Shown in pieces: positions 25,301 through 40,300 of a DNA stretch of 64,000 nt. Each line of letters starts with the position of its first letter. The stretch's first letter is position 1. A model generated the notes under the pieces. It did not search any database. It was not told where the DNA came from and saw nothing but the letters and a program-made list of their open reading frames with translations. The stretch comes from Trichoplax sp. H2 (lineage: Eukaryota > Placozoa > Uniplacotomia > Trichoplacea): positions 62,001 through 126,000 of the forward strand of contig NOWV01000136.1 of NCBI GenBank assembly GCA_003344405.1, read 5' to 3'. The translations under genes and the position numbers were made by a program.

Positions 25301-28300
25301 TGGCCATTTTATTTCTCAACTGATGTAACATCAAATAAAGCTTTACCTCTCAACTCTTACTAGTTATACAGTTACTCCCGTCAAAGCAATATCGAAGAAT
25401 ATCCAGTAGGATTAACATCCTCATCATGGCATTACGATAGAGATCTTCAACAATCTCTGAATAACGATAGCATAAACTCTAATCTGTCTTCCTATCTAAT
25501 CCAAAACGACAAACCAGATAAATTCAACCACTATATCAATCTCAGTAGCCAATATTCTAGCCCTGCAGGATGGGCTATAACGATTGTTCGACGGATTACT
25601 CCTAATATCGTAGAGCAGCAAAAAAAATTGCCTCTGGTAAGTATCAAGATAGGATAAACAGGGTGCTAACTGTTGTATAGGCATGGCCTATTCTCACCAT
25701 TTATCGATTGAATAAGAATATTGACTCCTGCTAATTTCTTCTTCTACCGTAAAAATTAGGCTCGGTATTTCTGTCTTTGGTATTTAAATGTTCGATTAAT
25801 AAAGTCGTTAAAGAAGCATCAATATTCCATTGTAAAGAGGTTAGTCGTGGCGATAATAATAATCTAAGAACCACTGTTATCAATTTTTGGATAATCAGGA
25901 CGATTCCTCACGATCAATAAGATAGTGTATCATGATTCTTCATTTCCGATAATTTTTCGATTCACTGCTAGCAAGATTCTTTCATAAAGGAACTAAATAC
26001 AGCAGCATTCAATTAAGATTGATCTACTAAAGAATAAACTAGGCTTTAAACAGCATACCCCTCATAGTAATACATCTACATGTATTCAACTTAAAGTGAT
26101 TTAAAATTGAGTTAAATCATAATGTCGTCTTGCAGACAATATTCTGTGCTGATTTACCATAGCTGCCCCGTTCTTGAATATTACAAAATAGAGAAACGCT
26201 AAATATATTGAAATACCCATATTCCATTTATTAGCAACAATAACTATCGAATAAGTGTTTATTACAACTGCTACTTTTAGCTATTCGTTACCTAGTCAAA
26301 AGTAAGCTGAGCTTTCATAGTGCATAAGCAAGTATTCAGTATGAATGTCTCGTACACGTATTAAAGCTAAAGTTGTTAAAATTACCTTAAATATCTAGAC
26401 AGCATAAAAGTTATAAAAGGCAAACGTACTGAAATACCTCATAGTCATTTCTAAATTTCATATCTACACATATCGATATTGATAGAGTTAATCAACACTA
26501 TCGTCGCAATCTTTTGTCGAAATGCTTCCGTGCTTGGCGCTTAAGAAGGCCTGTTCAGGAATTATTAGCGGATAAACTAAGGAGAGTTCATCTATTAAAC
26601 CATGGATTTAATAGTTGGCATTGGTTAACAATGTGTGATAAAGAAAAACTAGATATTCATCATAGACATGTAGATAAACGAATCCTAGAAAAGTCTTGGC
26701 TAACGGTAATTCTTGAACTATACTCTTTGGATGATCTAATTATCCTTTATTTATCACAACTGTATATTTGCTTTGTAAGAAGGAAAATGCTATATTGAAT
26801 CATTTTCATCTCTATCTTAAACATTCAATAGTGGCAAAAGAGATATGCTGATCGTCGCTATACCATGATTCGGCAAGCATTTTCTTCCTGGCGACAGTTT
26901 GTCATTACATCAGCAAGGTAGCATTTCCATAACCAGCAATAGCTTTTCGTAAAAAAAAAGCTGAGCTAATCAACAGATGCTTTAGAAATAGTGATTATTA
27001 CTTTATAAGAAAGCTTTCCACAATTTGCCTGCATCTCATTTTTACAATAAACTTTATTTATTTCGATTGCATTAAATACAGAAGTAAGGTAGTTATTGAT
27101 CCTATTAAACTGAAACAAATTTTCTTGTCTTATTTCCAGGGCAACCATTTTAAAAAATAATTATAAAAGACAGGTACTCATTACGTCCTATAAGATATGG
27201 AAAGCAAAGTTTTCCCAAGGGCAAGCGTTGAAGATCTCTTCTTTACATTACAAGTAAGCTGAATAGACTGCTTGAGAATTGAGTGAAATAATGATTTTGT
27301 AGATAGTTAAAAAATTGTTTAATGGAATCAAAAATTAGCTGCAATCAAAATTTGTAGGTAGTCAAGTGGATACTCATAATAATACTTTAATATGTAGCTT
27401 AAAATTGGGCTCAACCGTTGCATAGAGATAGTTAAATAGATATTGTACTAATAGTTAAAAATACAGTTTTAAACTGAGCAATACTCATGATGTTAGAGAT
27501 AGCTGAGCAAATACTTGTACAAATATTTTAAATATAGCCTTAGGTTGGGCAATAACCTTGATGTTAGAGATGGTTAAAAATAAACTTGTATCGGCACTAA
27601 TAATTTAATATAATCCTTTAGATTCTGGTTGTAATATTGATATACTGTATATTTGAGTCGGAACTTATAATTTCAATAAGCTTCTTTAGAATTGACAGTG
27701 ATTGTGATATTAGAGACAGCTAAAATAAGATTTTAACCAACTTTTGTTAGAATTTATCTGTAATCATAATATTGGAAATAGCTAGAAGTATATTTGAGTC
27801 GCCACTAAACCTAATTTTTTGCTGTAATTTGGTTTATGTACGAATATAGTAGAGTATCTTATGACTTTTATCTGAAGCAATCTTTTAATAAAATTACAGC
27901 CAGTAATTATTATTTAAATTTAATTCTTTAAGGATAACCCTCTTATCGAAACATTGGAATGATTGGAGAACATTTATAATTAATGAAAGGATTAAGAAAC
28001 GCCAAAACGAAGTAGCTAGGTGAATATAAAATTCAATCTCGAAAGCTTACTTCCCTACATGTTCTACAGTCATGGTTTACAGACTGTGTGATTCTATTTC
28101 AGTCATTTATTAGTGCACAAAAATGTACTACATACTTATTGGAAATAGAATATTTTTCAAAGCTTTATATTATAAAATTATTAGAATATTTCGAGAAGAA
28201 AGTACTATAAAGAGAATATTTCCACTAATTAAGGAATCGTTTCAAAGGCATCAAAAGGCGAAAACTTATTACAAGTAAGATATTCGTTACATTAATTTTA

Positions 28301-31300
28301 CCTTAATAGGGTAATTTATTCGTCAACTAAATTTCCGGATTGCTTTCTTTAAAAAATTGAATGTAACTGGGATTATAGATAAAATCTACCCTCGTTTTTA
28401 CTAATACCTTAATGTCAGTAGCATTAAATTGCAAGTGTTTTAATACAGATATAAAATATAGTTTAAAGTCAAATTACAATTAGTTCTAAATCTTGTAGTC
28501 TTAGCAATTGGAGTTAAGAGAGAAAATGTAAATTGCACGCAGCAGTAGTAAACTAAAGTATTCACTTCTACGATCTCATTCAGTTGCTTCTTACTCCTAA
28601 TAAAATAAATCATATTCCAAAAGTAGACTACATAACTTAGTAAAATCTAATTTTTTCCGTTTAAAGATCTCCTTTAGTTACTTCGTACCTATAACAAAAG
28701 AAATCATACTCCCATTTCATGTATATCCAATATCTTAATATTGCAGTTGATTCGAATCAATAAACTATCAAATATTAATGATATTTATTTACGCTATATG
28801 TATGCTAGCGAAAGTCGGCAATAGAAAGACAGTCTATAAAACTTAAATTATTCTCTGCAGATACTGTCTATATCTTACAATCTAACCTAAACACTTCCTA
28901 ATCCCAATATCAAAATATTTTTGAATATCACTATGAAAGTTTCGCTAAGTAATCATTAGTATTACAAGTTATTAATTTCTAAGATCTATAACTATCCTCA
29001 ACAGATGCAAATCATTCAGTAAATATTTAAAGCAATGGCATGACTGGGCACAACATTCAAGGTAACCTATATAGACGATAGCATGCAGCTTAATTGATGT
29101 ATTACACTGTTACTAAATATCCAATTCGCAAATTAGCATAAACCGCAGCAATGTTATAAAATTGAAATATTTTTAAATGATTTACTTCAAATTAGGGCTT
29201 ACCACCTCCATCAAAATAGTACCGCTATGGAACACCGTAAAATTATTCTGGTTCAGTCCATGTTAAGCAGGTAATAAAATAGAGACATTGAAATGCATAT
29301 TTACCTTTACTATCCAGTATATATGCTGGTCAAAGTAACATCATCCATAAAAATTCTTATCCTTAATAAACGTAGATGGCAAGAGAAATTCAAGGATGCA
29401 ATGGCTGATAAAACTTGCCATACAAAATTAATGAAGTAAGAACTTATTAAAATTCTTAGTTATATTATGTATAAACACTGCAAACATAAGGTTATTTTAA
29501 TCTATACAAGAACAGAAGAAACGAAATTATCAGCATTATGAATGTACTAAAAATTGGTATCTTATAATCGTTTTACAATAATTTTAGGAAATATATAAAT
29601 GTATGGATTATTAAATACCACAGTAAACTACACCTCCATCAACTAGCAGAAAATAGGGGCAAAAAGGTATTAGCACTATCCTAATACGTAGAATTTATTT
29701 CAGCAATATTGCATTTGTTTTTGGATATTTCGATTGATCATCCAACAAGCAAACTTTCTCATATTTTCTTCTAATAGTGTCTGCAAAGAAGAATACTGCT
29801 AAAATGGAGAGAAAATGCTATCGAAATATGGACCGTTCGTCAAAAATTCATTCAACGTCTAAAATTAGTTCGCTTAAGAATGTACTTTTTACATTGGAAA
29901 CAAAATACAAGAGTCTCGGGCGATCTTAGGTACCCCATCATATTTTAAATTGTTCTAAATTGTCTTTTAACTTTTCATCTTGTCAAACTATCCTAATCAA
30001 CTTGAAATCTACTTCATGCTCGTTCATTTTAGGCAATGTCAGATAGCTGCTGTAACATCGATCGAACGTCTACAAATGATGTCCGCCTTAAGATTATGGA
30101 AACAAAAATTAGAAAATCGTTTACTACGTCAAGTTGTGAAACAGAAATTACGCCAAAGATTGATCAGGTAGAAAACTAGTGACGATATGATAGAAATATG
30201 CTTTTGCATAGAAATGTAGCTACGGTAGAGTAAAATAAAGTAAAAGTATAGAATTAATTGATCCTGAACGTTACTGGGCATTCTCTAGGAAAACTGCTAG
30301 TAAATGGTTGAAATTACTGGAAAGGAGAAAATTAAAGGATGAAGCAGAACACTTTCAATCCCATCGTCGCTATGTCATGCTACAAGGTATGCTGTAATCA
30401 TCATCATTCCCTTATTCAGATGGATATAATTTGATATCGGCAAATTATATATGTCCTATTGTTATTTATTTTTCTTACTTTAATATTTTTAGCTTCCTTT
30501 CATCGCTGGTGTGCAGCTTATGAACAGATTCGAATGCGAGAGCAGAGCATTCAACGAGGTCGCCTTATACTAAATCATCAACTTACTCGTAATATATTTA
30601 ATAAATGGAGGCTACAGCTGTATCGATCAAGACTGATTGCTCCATTATTAGCCAGAGTTCACCGAAAAATAGTCAACAAGTAGGTCTACTATTATGTAAC
30701 TAATCTATAGTGAAAGTTAGAAATATTTCATGGAATTGCAAGCTTATTATCCAATGATTATGATTTATTGATAATGAAATTCAGGATACCAAAATTATAC
30801 TAATTAAAGATTTTGCTAATTATCACTTATCAATTTATAATATATTTTTTATCCTAACAAATAAGTTGTAAAATCAGATATCATAGCACTTGTTTTTGCC
30901 ACTGATAACTTGATTATGCTTATTAATAATCATTGCTTATTATTCTTACAAAAATCGAAACAGAGCTTTCGATAGATGGTATTTATTTATTAAACAACGT
31001 CAACAACATCAAGATTTATACGATTTATATCAAAGACAAAAAAAAGAAAATATCTTTCATACATGGAAGTAAGAATGCTCCAGTTATTCATTACATTTAA
31101 CATTATATCAATGCACATTATCTGTTTTACAAAATATGATAACCTGTTATAGCTATTTTAACCTCTTACTTAATCGAACATTAGGGATAAATGCATTACG
31201 AAGCAGTTGTCTGATCAATTTCTTAATAAAGTACAATCGAAGAAATTACAAAATGTTTTCAATCGTTGGAAAGGTATAATTTACTTACTACTGATTAATC

Positions 31301-34300
31301 GATAATATGGAGTATTAGCTAATTAGATTTAACGATTAATTTTGATTCCTATCTAATGGGGGTAAAACTATTCTTATTTATTCTACATTAGAGATGTATT
31401 ATTCACATCAATATCCCAGTATTATGGATCGATATGGGCGAAATTTAAGAACGAAACGAATATTCCGACAGTGGAAATCTAAATTTGAAAATATTAATCA
31501 AGAACTAGAAGTAAAAATGGCGACATTGGTAATTGAAATTTAAGAAATTATTAATAGTCGAAAGCATTAATTTTTCCATGAATTGATGTTAGCAATTATT
31601 GCAATCTCATTTTTTATTAACGATCTCTTTTATTATATATTCTTAGGCTCGGGAAAAAGCATTACTAAGAAGTAGTTTTAAACTTTGGTTACTAAAATTC
31701 AATAAGAAATACAAAGATTGGGAAACGTTAAGTTCAAAATTTTACGCCTGGATTCGTTATTATAAACTCTATAAAATGGCTAAGTAAGGAGATTTTGACT
31801 GCACTACTTATATTCCGATAGTAATCTAATATTGTATACTGTATATACTAGTATTTTGAGTAAAATTAGACAATCTTACTCAAGCTAGCATAGCCTGCAT
31901 AAGATTTAAAATATATTAACTGTATTGTGCTATGTCTTTCCTCAGAATTCTATTTATTTAGATATCTTTGATGTTTTACTACCTACTATAGTATAGGAGA
32001 AAATGATAAATTTCTTTAATACTAAAGGTAGAAAGTAATTTTACTTAAAATAGACCTATGATATACCTACTGTACAGCAATTATAGGCAACTGACAGTGT
32101 TAATCTTAGTACATTTAAATTACTACTAGATAGTATAATGTAGATCTTGTGATGTCGATTATGTGCAAGCATATACTGTCCACGTACATACATATCCTAT
32201 AGTCACTATTCTCATAGATTAGGCGAATGGTAGTTTATATGAGTGCATTGGATGACGTAGTAGACACATAGGGGAAATAACACTATCTTTCTATTATCTA
32301 AGAGTAGAAAAGATTATGCGCTTGAAATAAATTATCCAATTTCCAATTGCCATTAATTTCAAATTATTTCTAATTTTTCAGCGGATACAAGGAAAATGCT
32401 AATCGTGAACATTTAAAGCGATATTTTAACCTATGGCACGATATTGCTACCAAAGTATTGGAATATAAAGAATTTCAATTACAAAACAATAATTTAACGA
32501 AACATCCAAAGTTACATCCCTTATATTTTACAAGTATTACTGATAGCCTGCAAATCTATCAACAAGTTAAAAAGTCCGCGATTAGGAAAGCTGATATATC
32601 TAATTTGTTGGATGAAAACATGAAACAAAGTTTTAAATCCATAAAAAATACTCCCACAAGATATATATTAAAACGCATGAGCCCCAAAACTGGCGCTATT
32701 AAATTCATGCCACCACCTTTTCATCGTTGCCAATCGGAAAATGAATTTTGCCTTCGTTCTAATTACGATAAGAAAAAAGAGCAAACACCTGACAGTATTG
32801 ATAATCCTTTGCTATCAGATCAAAATGATATTCCTAAGAGAAAAGCAACACGAGGCATGAGTTTACCAATCATTATTACAACTGAATATGAGGATGTTGC
32901 AGAATTATGGACAGATCGTGTTGATGATGATTATAGCGAGGTTCAAGCTCGAATGTATTTAAATCAAAGACAAAGTTTAGATATACCAACTTGGACAATT
33001 ACTCAAAGTTTAATGAGAACACATAGTATCGACAGTTGGCCATCTCAAAATAGCGATGGATCAGGTCTAAAGCACTCAGAGCATGAAACGAAAGATGGCA
33101 GCAGCGTTTGCACACATGCAGATGCTTATTCTGGCGATATTTCTAGCATTAGCTCCTCAAAGCCTGGCGGCCCGATTATTTATAGTGAAGGACTACATGA
33201 CAACGACTCCGATATCTTCATTAACCACCAAGCGAAAAGTAATAAGCAACAAACCCTGATCGATTCTTACCATCACGAAAATGCACAACGTGGTCAGCAA
33301 GATGAATCAGAAATTTCATCACAACAATCCGTTGAAACTGTTACCCCCAATAACAATCCAAATATCGATCAATTTGGATCCTATATTGATTATTTAACAG
33401 ATCGATCGCAATCCTTGTTTACTAATACGATGTTATCATCTTATAGTGACGAAAATGCACTTTCTGAAAGTACTTCGGAAATATCGCCAGATATACTTAT
33501 ACGAGCATATCGTAATGATACTACTGAGGGTGAGCATTTTAATTATATAGCTCAAATGACTGCTCGCTATTATTCAAAGAAGTCTAGCCAACATGATAGC
33601 AAAATGGATGAAGAAACCGGTAAAGGTTCTAGTATTGAAGGCACTAGTGAGAATAGCCCAATTGAAAGAGACCATGTATATGATATTAATCATTGGCCTG
33701 AATATCAAGATTATGGCAATGGCAGTAATATTCCTTATGCATCTAATCTGCATAATAGTCATCATGATGATAGTAGCCCTGAGTTTAAAAATGATCCTGA
33801 TATAAATAGCGAATATCAACTAGTGGATATGCATCTCAAGCGTGATAGTTTAGGTAGTGAAAGTTCCGGTATCCAGTTGGCTACAGAGGATCTTAATCAA
33901 AGATATTATGACCCACTTATAGGTTTACGCCATCGTGGGCGATCACTTTTAGAGTTAAAGAGTAATCCATCTTTATCTAGTTTAGTTACACCGACAAAAA
34001 AGAGATCATATACTGATTCAAAGCCATCGATAGATGATATCAAGAAAAAGATAGTTGCTGAAAGAAACATTAACGATATTCGTCGATTACAACTAAATGG
34101 ATTAAATCAACAGTCTCAACTTAGAAATCGCGGCACCATAAGGAAGCCAAATAAATTTAATTACATTCTCAAAAGGTACTGTAACCATACTATGAATTGC
34201 TCATGATATTCTTCTGCATTTACATCCTCATTGCTGAGAAATTGTACGTTTTCATTTTTATTCTTGTAATGAAGAATGATAACAAACGCCTGCTCTACAA

Positions 34301-37300
34301 ATTTCTTAAAATTTGTCAACGGAAAGTAGTAAATATGATTACCAGTAATTTTAACATACAAATAATACAAATATACAAATATATATTGCAGTGCTATAAG
34401 CACGTAGATCTATCATCTTAATATATATTCAATACCGACAATAATTACATAGACATATACTATACATTGCTATGGAATTACCAAGTATTTTACCTTCATT
34501 AATTTTGATTTGTATCGCATATTAGATCGGATTATTGCAAATAACTGATAATGTAATAACTTATGGATAGAAAGGTCTTGAAATGTAGAGTGGTTTAGTA
34601 TCACTCCTGCTTTGATGCCCTTTCGGCTTAGATATTTAGCTAGTTGTAGTAATAATAATTAGAAGCTTTAACCGAAAGATCTGTGGTTAATATTAGCTTC
34701 ATATCATGCTCTCCGTATCTTCTACTTTAAATTGTGCTTTAAATTTAGGATATTATATTTGATGATCTTAATTCAGATGGCTTTTCTGATAAATTTTCTT
34801 CTTCTTTATATTGCTTTCCGATCCTACAGTCACCCTATCAGCCAAGAAAAGAGAGAAAAAATTATTCAAGATACTTATCTGAAATGGCGCTCATTTATTG
34901 ATGTACAGAGTAAACGTCAAGAGATATTGAAGAAAATTATCAATGGAAACGATAATGATAGATTGGAAGAATTCTTTCTAAGATGGAAGGGAGCTTACAG
35001 AAAAAGCGTACAAGCTAGTAGATTACAAGTTAGTTGGCAAATTCTATTTATTAGCATGCAGCCAATTATTAATTATAGATTCAATATTATCAAAATATAG
35101 AAATCTCTGCTGATGGAAAGTGCATTAATGCAATTATATAAATATAAAGAATATCGAGCACATAAGAAAGACCGACAGGCGTTAGCGATGCAACTCCATC
35201 AACGCCTTCTCATACAACGATTCTTTATCCATTGGCTTGAAAGGGTATGTAAAATTGGGAAAAGAATTTATATCTCTAGAAGAACGGTAAAAAATGATCT
35301 TCGCTATAATCCGATTTTTATTATAACAGATACAAATTTTTTATTAAAAAAATCAATTGCTTATACATGTTTTCTTATTTAGACATCTAGCAAGCAAAAA
35401 TATGAAGATCAATTCCAGAAATTAGGATTAATAGTAGAAGGTATGTCTTATATGTTTGCTCCTTTAATTGCATAAAATAATTGTAATATGTAGATATGAT
35501 TTACTTCGTTGTTTCAATCGATTACGTAACCAATACTTGTTTTATTTGTATGGCGTAATTCTGTAGCTAAAGATAAGCAATTAGAAGATACCAGAAGAAA
35601 ATTTGTGCAAATCTGCCATAAAAGGAAATTAAGAATTTCGTTCAATATTTGGCTGAGTGCATCCAAACACCAACAATTTGCTCGTCAATTTTATGAAGAA
35701 AATTTATGTAAAAGGTAATAAGGATCAATATTAATTACGATACTAAAAGTCTTAAAATCTGTTTTAAAGTGTTGACATAAAATGTAGTAAATTTAAACAA
35801 AGAATTATGGGCTATTCCTGTAAGAAATTATTATCATATAAATCAATAACGGTCACTAGTCTAAATATCATATTCCAGCAACATTTTGTAACATAGACCC
35901 TAGTAAATTTAACTATTGATTTATGAACGATTTCGCATACTGCCGTATCGATCGGTAATAGTCTTTAATCTTAATACTACATTCTCACCTCGGCCTATAA
36001 AGAGAAGGAGAATCTACTAATATAACTATTGGCATATAAACTATTTCTAATACTATCATATCGATCAAATATATAATCTAAATACTGCATTCTATCCTTA
36101 TTTATAATTTGAAACTTAGTAAATTCAAATATTGGTTTACGAGCTTCCAGAAGAGTAAAGACAGAGAGAATTTATGCCATGACTTCATAGTACGAACTTG
36201 TCTAAGGAAAATTTTCAATCATTGGCGATTTAGCGCTAATTCTAAAGTGGATAGTCGCAATATGGAAGAGGTAAGATATAGAAATCTATACGTTAAATTG
36301 CAATAATCTTTACAGAAAGGTAAAATTAATATATAGCAAAATTTGGAATTCACTCTTTGACAACATAGAAATGAATCTTGGAATAAATTTATATCTGATT
36401 TAATGATTACGGCAGTATGATTGACACCGGATGCTTTATCTATTTTTTATTTTATAGGCGATAAATAAAAATAATATGATAAAAATCATGAAAATTTGGA
36501 GATGGTGGTCAGCAGGTACTATCACGCTTAGATATAGATTTTTAGTAACACGTCATTAAAATTTTGCGGATGGTAGTTACATTGATTATGTTTCTTTTGA
36601 AGCCCTTTATAATGTCTATCAGAATGCAATAATACTTATAACTATATTTTATCTATATATGAAATAAATAGAAAGTAAAAGGCAAAAGCAAATAGCCATG
36701 GAGTACTATAGCCATATACAAGGCTTGAAAAGAAAGAGATATTTTCAAAGATGGATTAATCAGTGGAATTACTCTATTCGAGCTAAACAACATTACAATA
36801 ACAACTTAGCTAAAAAGTATGTCCAATATATCTACTTTCTTATAATAACATCATCTACAATTAATTAAACGTTTTGTCATTCATTTTTCCAACATTTGAA
36901 TTAGTAGAGTATTAATTAATTGGCATCAAGTTACTCACAAGCGTGCCTTACTCAGGAAGCAAGAAGATCCATTGCGGAAACAAATTGTAAACCAGCTGGT
37001 AAGTATCCTTTGATAATTGTAAGTCATAGCATATAGCTATGACTACTGCCTATATATTTTATCTAATAAGTATTCCTATAGATCGTCGATCCAATACATA
37101 ATTCTAATACTTGCAATTACAATTTCAGTTAAAAAAGGCGCTGACTCTTTGGAAGAATGCTCATGAAACGGAAAAATTAGTCAAAAATAATTGCCATAAG
37201 AGAATAATGAAAGTAGCGTACGATGCTTTTATCGCATTGCGGATGCACGCATTGGAAATAAGAAAAAATCGATATTGTGAAAAAATGGTTATGAAAAAGG

Positions 37301-40300
37301 TAGAATAAGTTTCACAGATTAAAAATTAAATGTATCGGTGGTGTCTAGTTTCTGTAAATATTTTTATAAGGTTATCGGTATTATATATTTGACTGGATTT
37401 ACGGACTGACCACATATTAACTCGAAAATTCACTTTAGCTATATCTAAATGAGGCTATTAGAACTATGTAGCTTAGTGTTTACTTACGTTATAATGAACT
37501 AGTATGTAGCAATACAGAACTTTATACTTAATGTCGTATAACATTACGCGTGAGTGCAATATTAATAAATATAATTTGGCTTCTTGCATCTTCAGTACTA
37601 CGATATTTGGACACAAGAATATCAATCATTGAGGAAGGTTTGTACCTAACCCATAAATGATTATTTTTCTTACAAAAATCTATTACTTTACTTATATCTG
37701 ATAGTATATCTCTGGCTAACTTTTAAATTAATATACACAATTTTCTATGAAACCTACAGAGCAAAATTAGTCTACTGAGAGTCTATATACTAAGTTGGTA
37801 TAAGGCAGGCCGAGGTAAGGCTGCTTTAGTTCTATTAAACGTATCAAAATAGCATATAGCTGGATTTCAACATAAACGGCTATAATTTTATAAACTGATA
37901 CTCACTTTATTTATAATACAGATGTTAAAGACATGAACGCTGCCGCTAATGCATTTTCCACTTCATTGGATCGAAAATTGATGAAAGGAATATTTTATCG
38001 ATGGCGAACAATGTGGTTTAGTAAAAATAGGTGCAAGAAAATGATAACGAAAAGGTACAAGCATTATTTCAGTGTTTACACGTAGTTACCAAATGGAGGA
38101 TAAATAAAATTCTTCAAATCTCCTTGATTAAAATAAAGAGACTATTCTACTTGATTATGGGTTTTCTGCTATTAAATTAGCATGTGATATAATTGCAATC
38201 TTTAGAATCTTTCATGCTTGGAAATTGTACACTTCTGAAATTAAAACCAAGAAAATGAAAATAAATAGTCTTATTTGTAAAAGAAACCAATATCAGGTAA
38301 CTGTTTATGACTATATAACGTCTAATCAAAGCAAAGGTTAATATACTATTCATTCGTCATATAACACTCGTATTCTGGGATATTTATTACGACTTTACAG
38401 ATACAAGAAGCGTTCGTTGTGTGGAAAGATGCTCTAAAACAAGTAAATAAATGCAAATTGATTCTGGAAGACTTTTCAAAAAAGAAGGATTCCATAGCAT
38501 TGCGCAACACTTTGGTAAATTGGAGATTAGCAGTAATCTATCAGCGACTAGAAGTGGTGCAAATCCGTAGATGTCAAGCCAAAGTATGATATTGTTCTAC
38601 CTTCTTTTTGATTATATATGAAGTATGCAGTCGTAAAAATTGGTTAATATATTCTTACATAATGATTTTATCTTTCTATCGTAGCATTTTAAGTTATGGA
38701 TGAAGCGCTTCCGTGAAGAAAGATTGACAAGAAAGGGCCAAGAGGTACTTTTAACCTATGCAATAAGGCTGGACGAATACAAGTATTGCTTTGGATTTAT
38801 ATAGTAGCAATACTAAGAAATTCTACAATAAATCTTTATTCTAGGTTGTAAAGTATTCAAAGTTATCAACCATATTTTACAAGTGGCATCAATACGTCAT
38901 AAGTATGTAATGCTAATATGATCGATTGAGGCATCCTATTATCATATCGTTATAAGTAATAAGAATAATTACAGAATTGAATAAATTTAGTTTAGTTTAT
39001 TATAGCAGTAAAACAGAATAACGATCATACTGACTATTATATTTTTTAATGATAATGCAGAAGTGAAAACATGTCGAAATAAGAGTCAGAAATATAAAAT
39101 AGAACAAATTTCTCGCCAAGTTAAATTGACATTTTATTACTGGAATAAAACGACTAAAGCCAGCCAATCTGCAATAAAACATTATCAGCAACACTTGATG
39201 ATGAAGTAAGGCAATATGTACTATTTCTGGATCTAGCTCATCTATCTTAAAAGAATAGTGCCTTAATTAGAGTGAATCCTTAATAGACATTTTTTTAAGT
39301 AAAAGGATGAATTAGTCCTAACTATGAGGTATTTTTTTAAACATAGAATTTGGACTCCTTGGCTGGAGCATAGCGGCGCAAAGAAAGTAGAAAAGAGCAA
39401 CATTAAACAAATCCAGCAACAAATTGCAAATCGTAGGGTGCGTTTAGTTAACATTATATTAGAAATTCTCAAAGTACTACTTTAAATTAACAGATTAAAT
39501 CCCTCTATTATGTTACTATACGAAATTACGACTTTTGAAATTGCATGTCTAAACTACTTAATGAATATATGTCTGACCACGATGCTAGATTGCTAAAATT
39601 TTTAGGGTAGATAATACTGCATTAGATATTATTTTGGCCTATTCTAGTAAGTTAATTGTCGTTGCTATTTATCTGAAGTTTTTTAATATATTTGGATATG
39701 TTTCAAATTTTGCACTTATAGTTGAAGCAGCAATTTATGAAATGGAAAGAGCAATTTAAGATTGCTGTGAAAGCAAAGACTGCTGTAACAATGCTTAAAC
39801 AGAAACGTGAGGATAAGTTAAAGCAAATGGTAATTCATGAATTTAAAATAAACGCCTTGGAATGTCGAGCAGATCGATTTCATATAAAAAAAAAGTTAAT
39901 GATGGTAAGAAATATAGTATTTATATTTAGTTCTATCTTAGGCATCAGTATAACTTATTTACTCGTCAACTCTGTTATAAACAATACGGAAGCTGTGCAT
40001 TTCTTCCATCTTATAATTAATTTTTGCAGGTTTTCAATGTCATGAAAGTCCAAAGTAAGAAGTTACAAGAGAAATCTGCTAAGCTTGAGGTAATAAGCAT
40101 GTTAAATTAAATATGCGATCACTTATGCCATATAAGATAAAGATATTATGATAATCATACTAATTTAATTAATTCTACATGATGATCAAAACTTCTAGGC
40201 TTTATTAACGACTGCTTTAATGCAAAGCTATAGCAATTTAAGGTACAAGAATCTATTTAGTTGTTTTAAAATTATCATTTTATACAAGTTTAACTAATTT

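Noticed and set aside
33574-33819. Open frames inside the 1.8 kb SFI1-like exon on the other strand and frame
   Set aside because: Shadows of the long exon, whose own frame is continuous with good splice phases on both sides.
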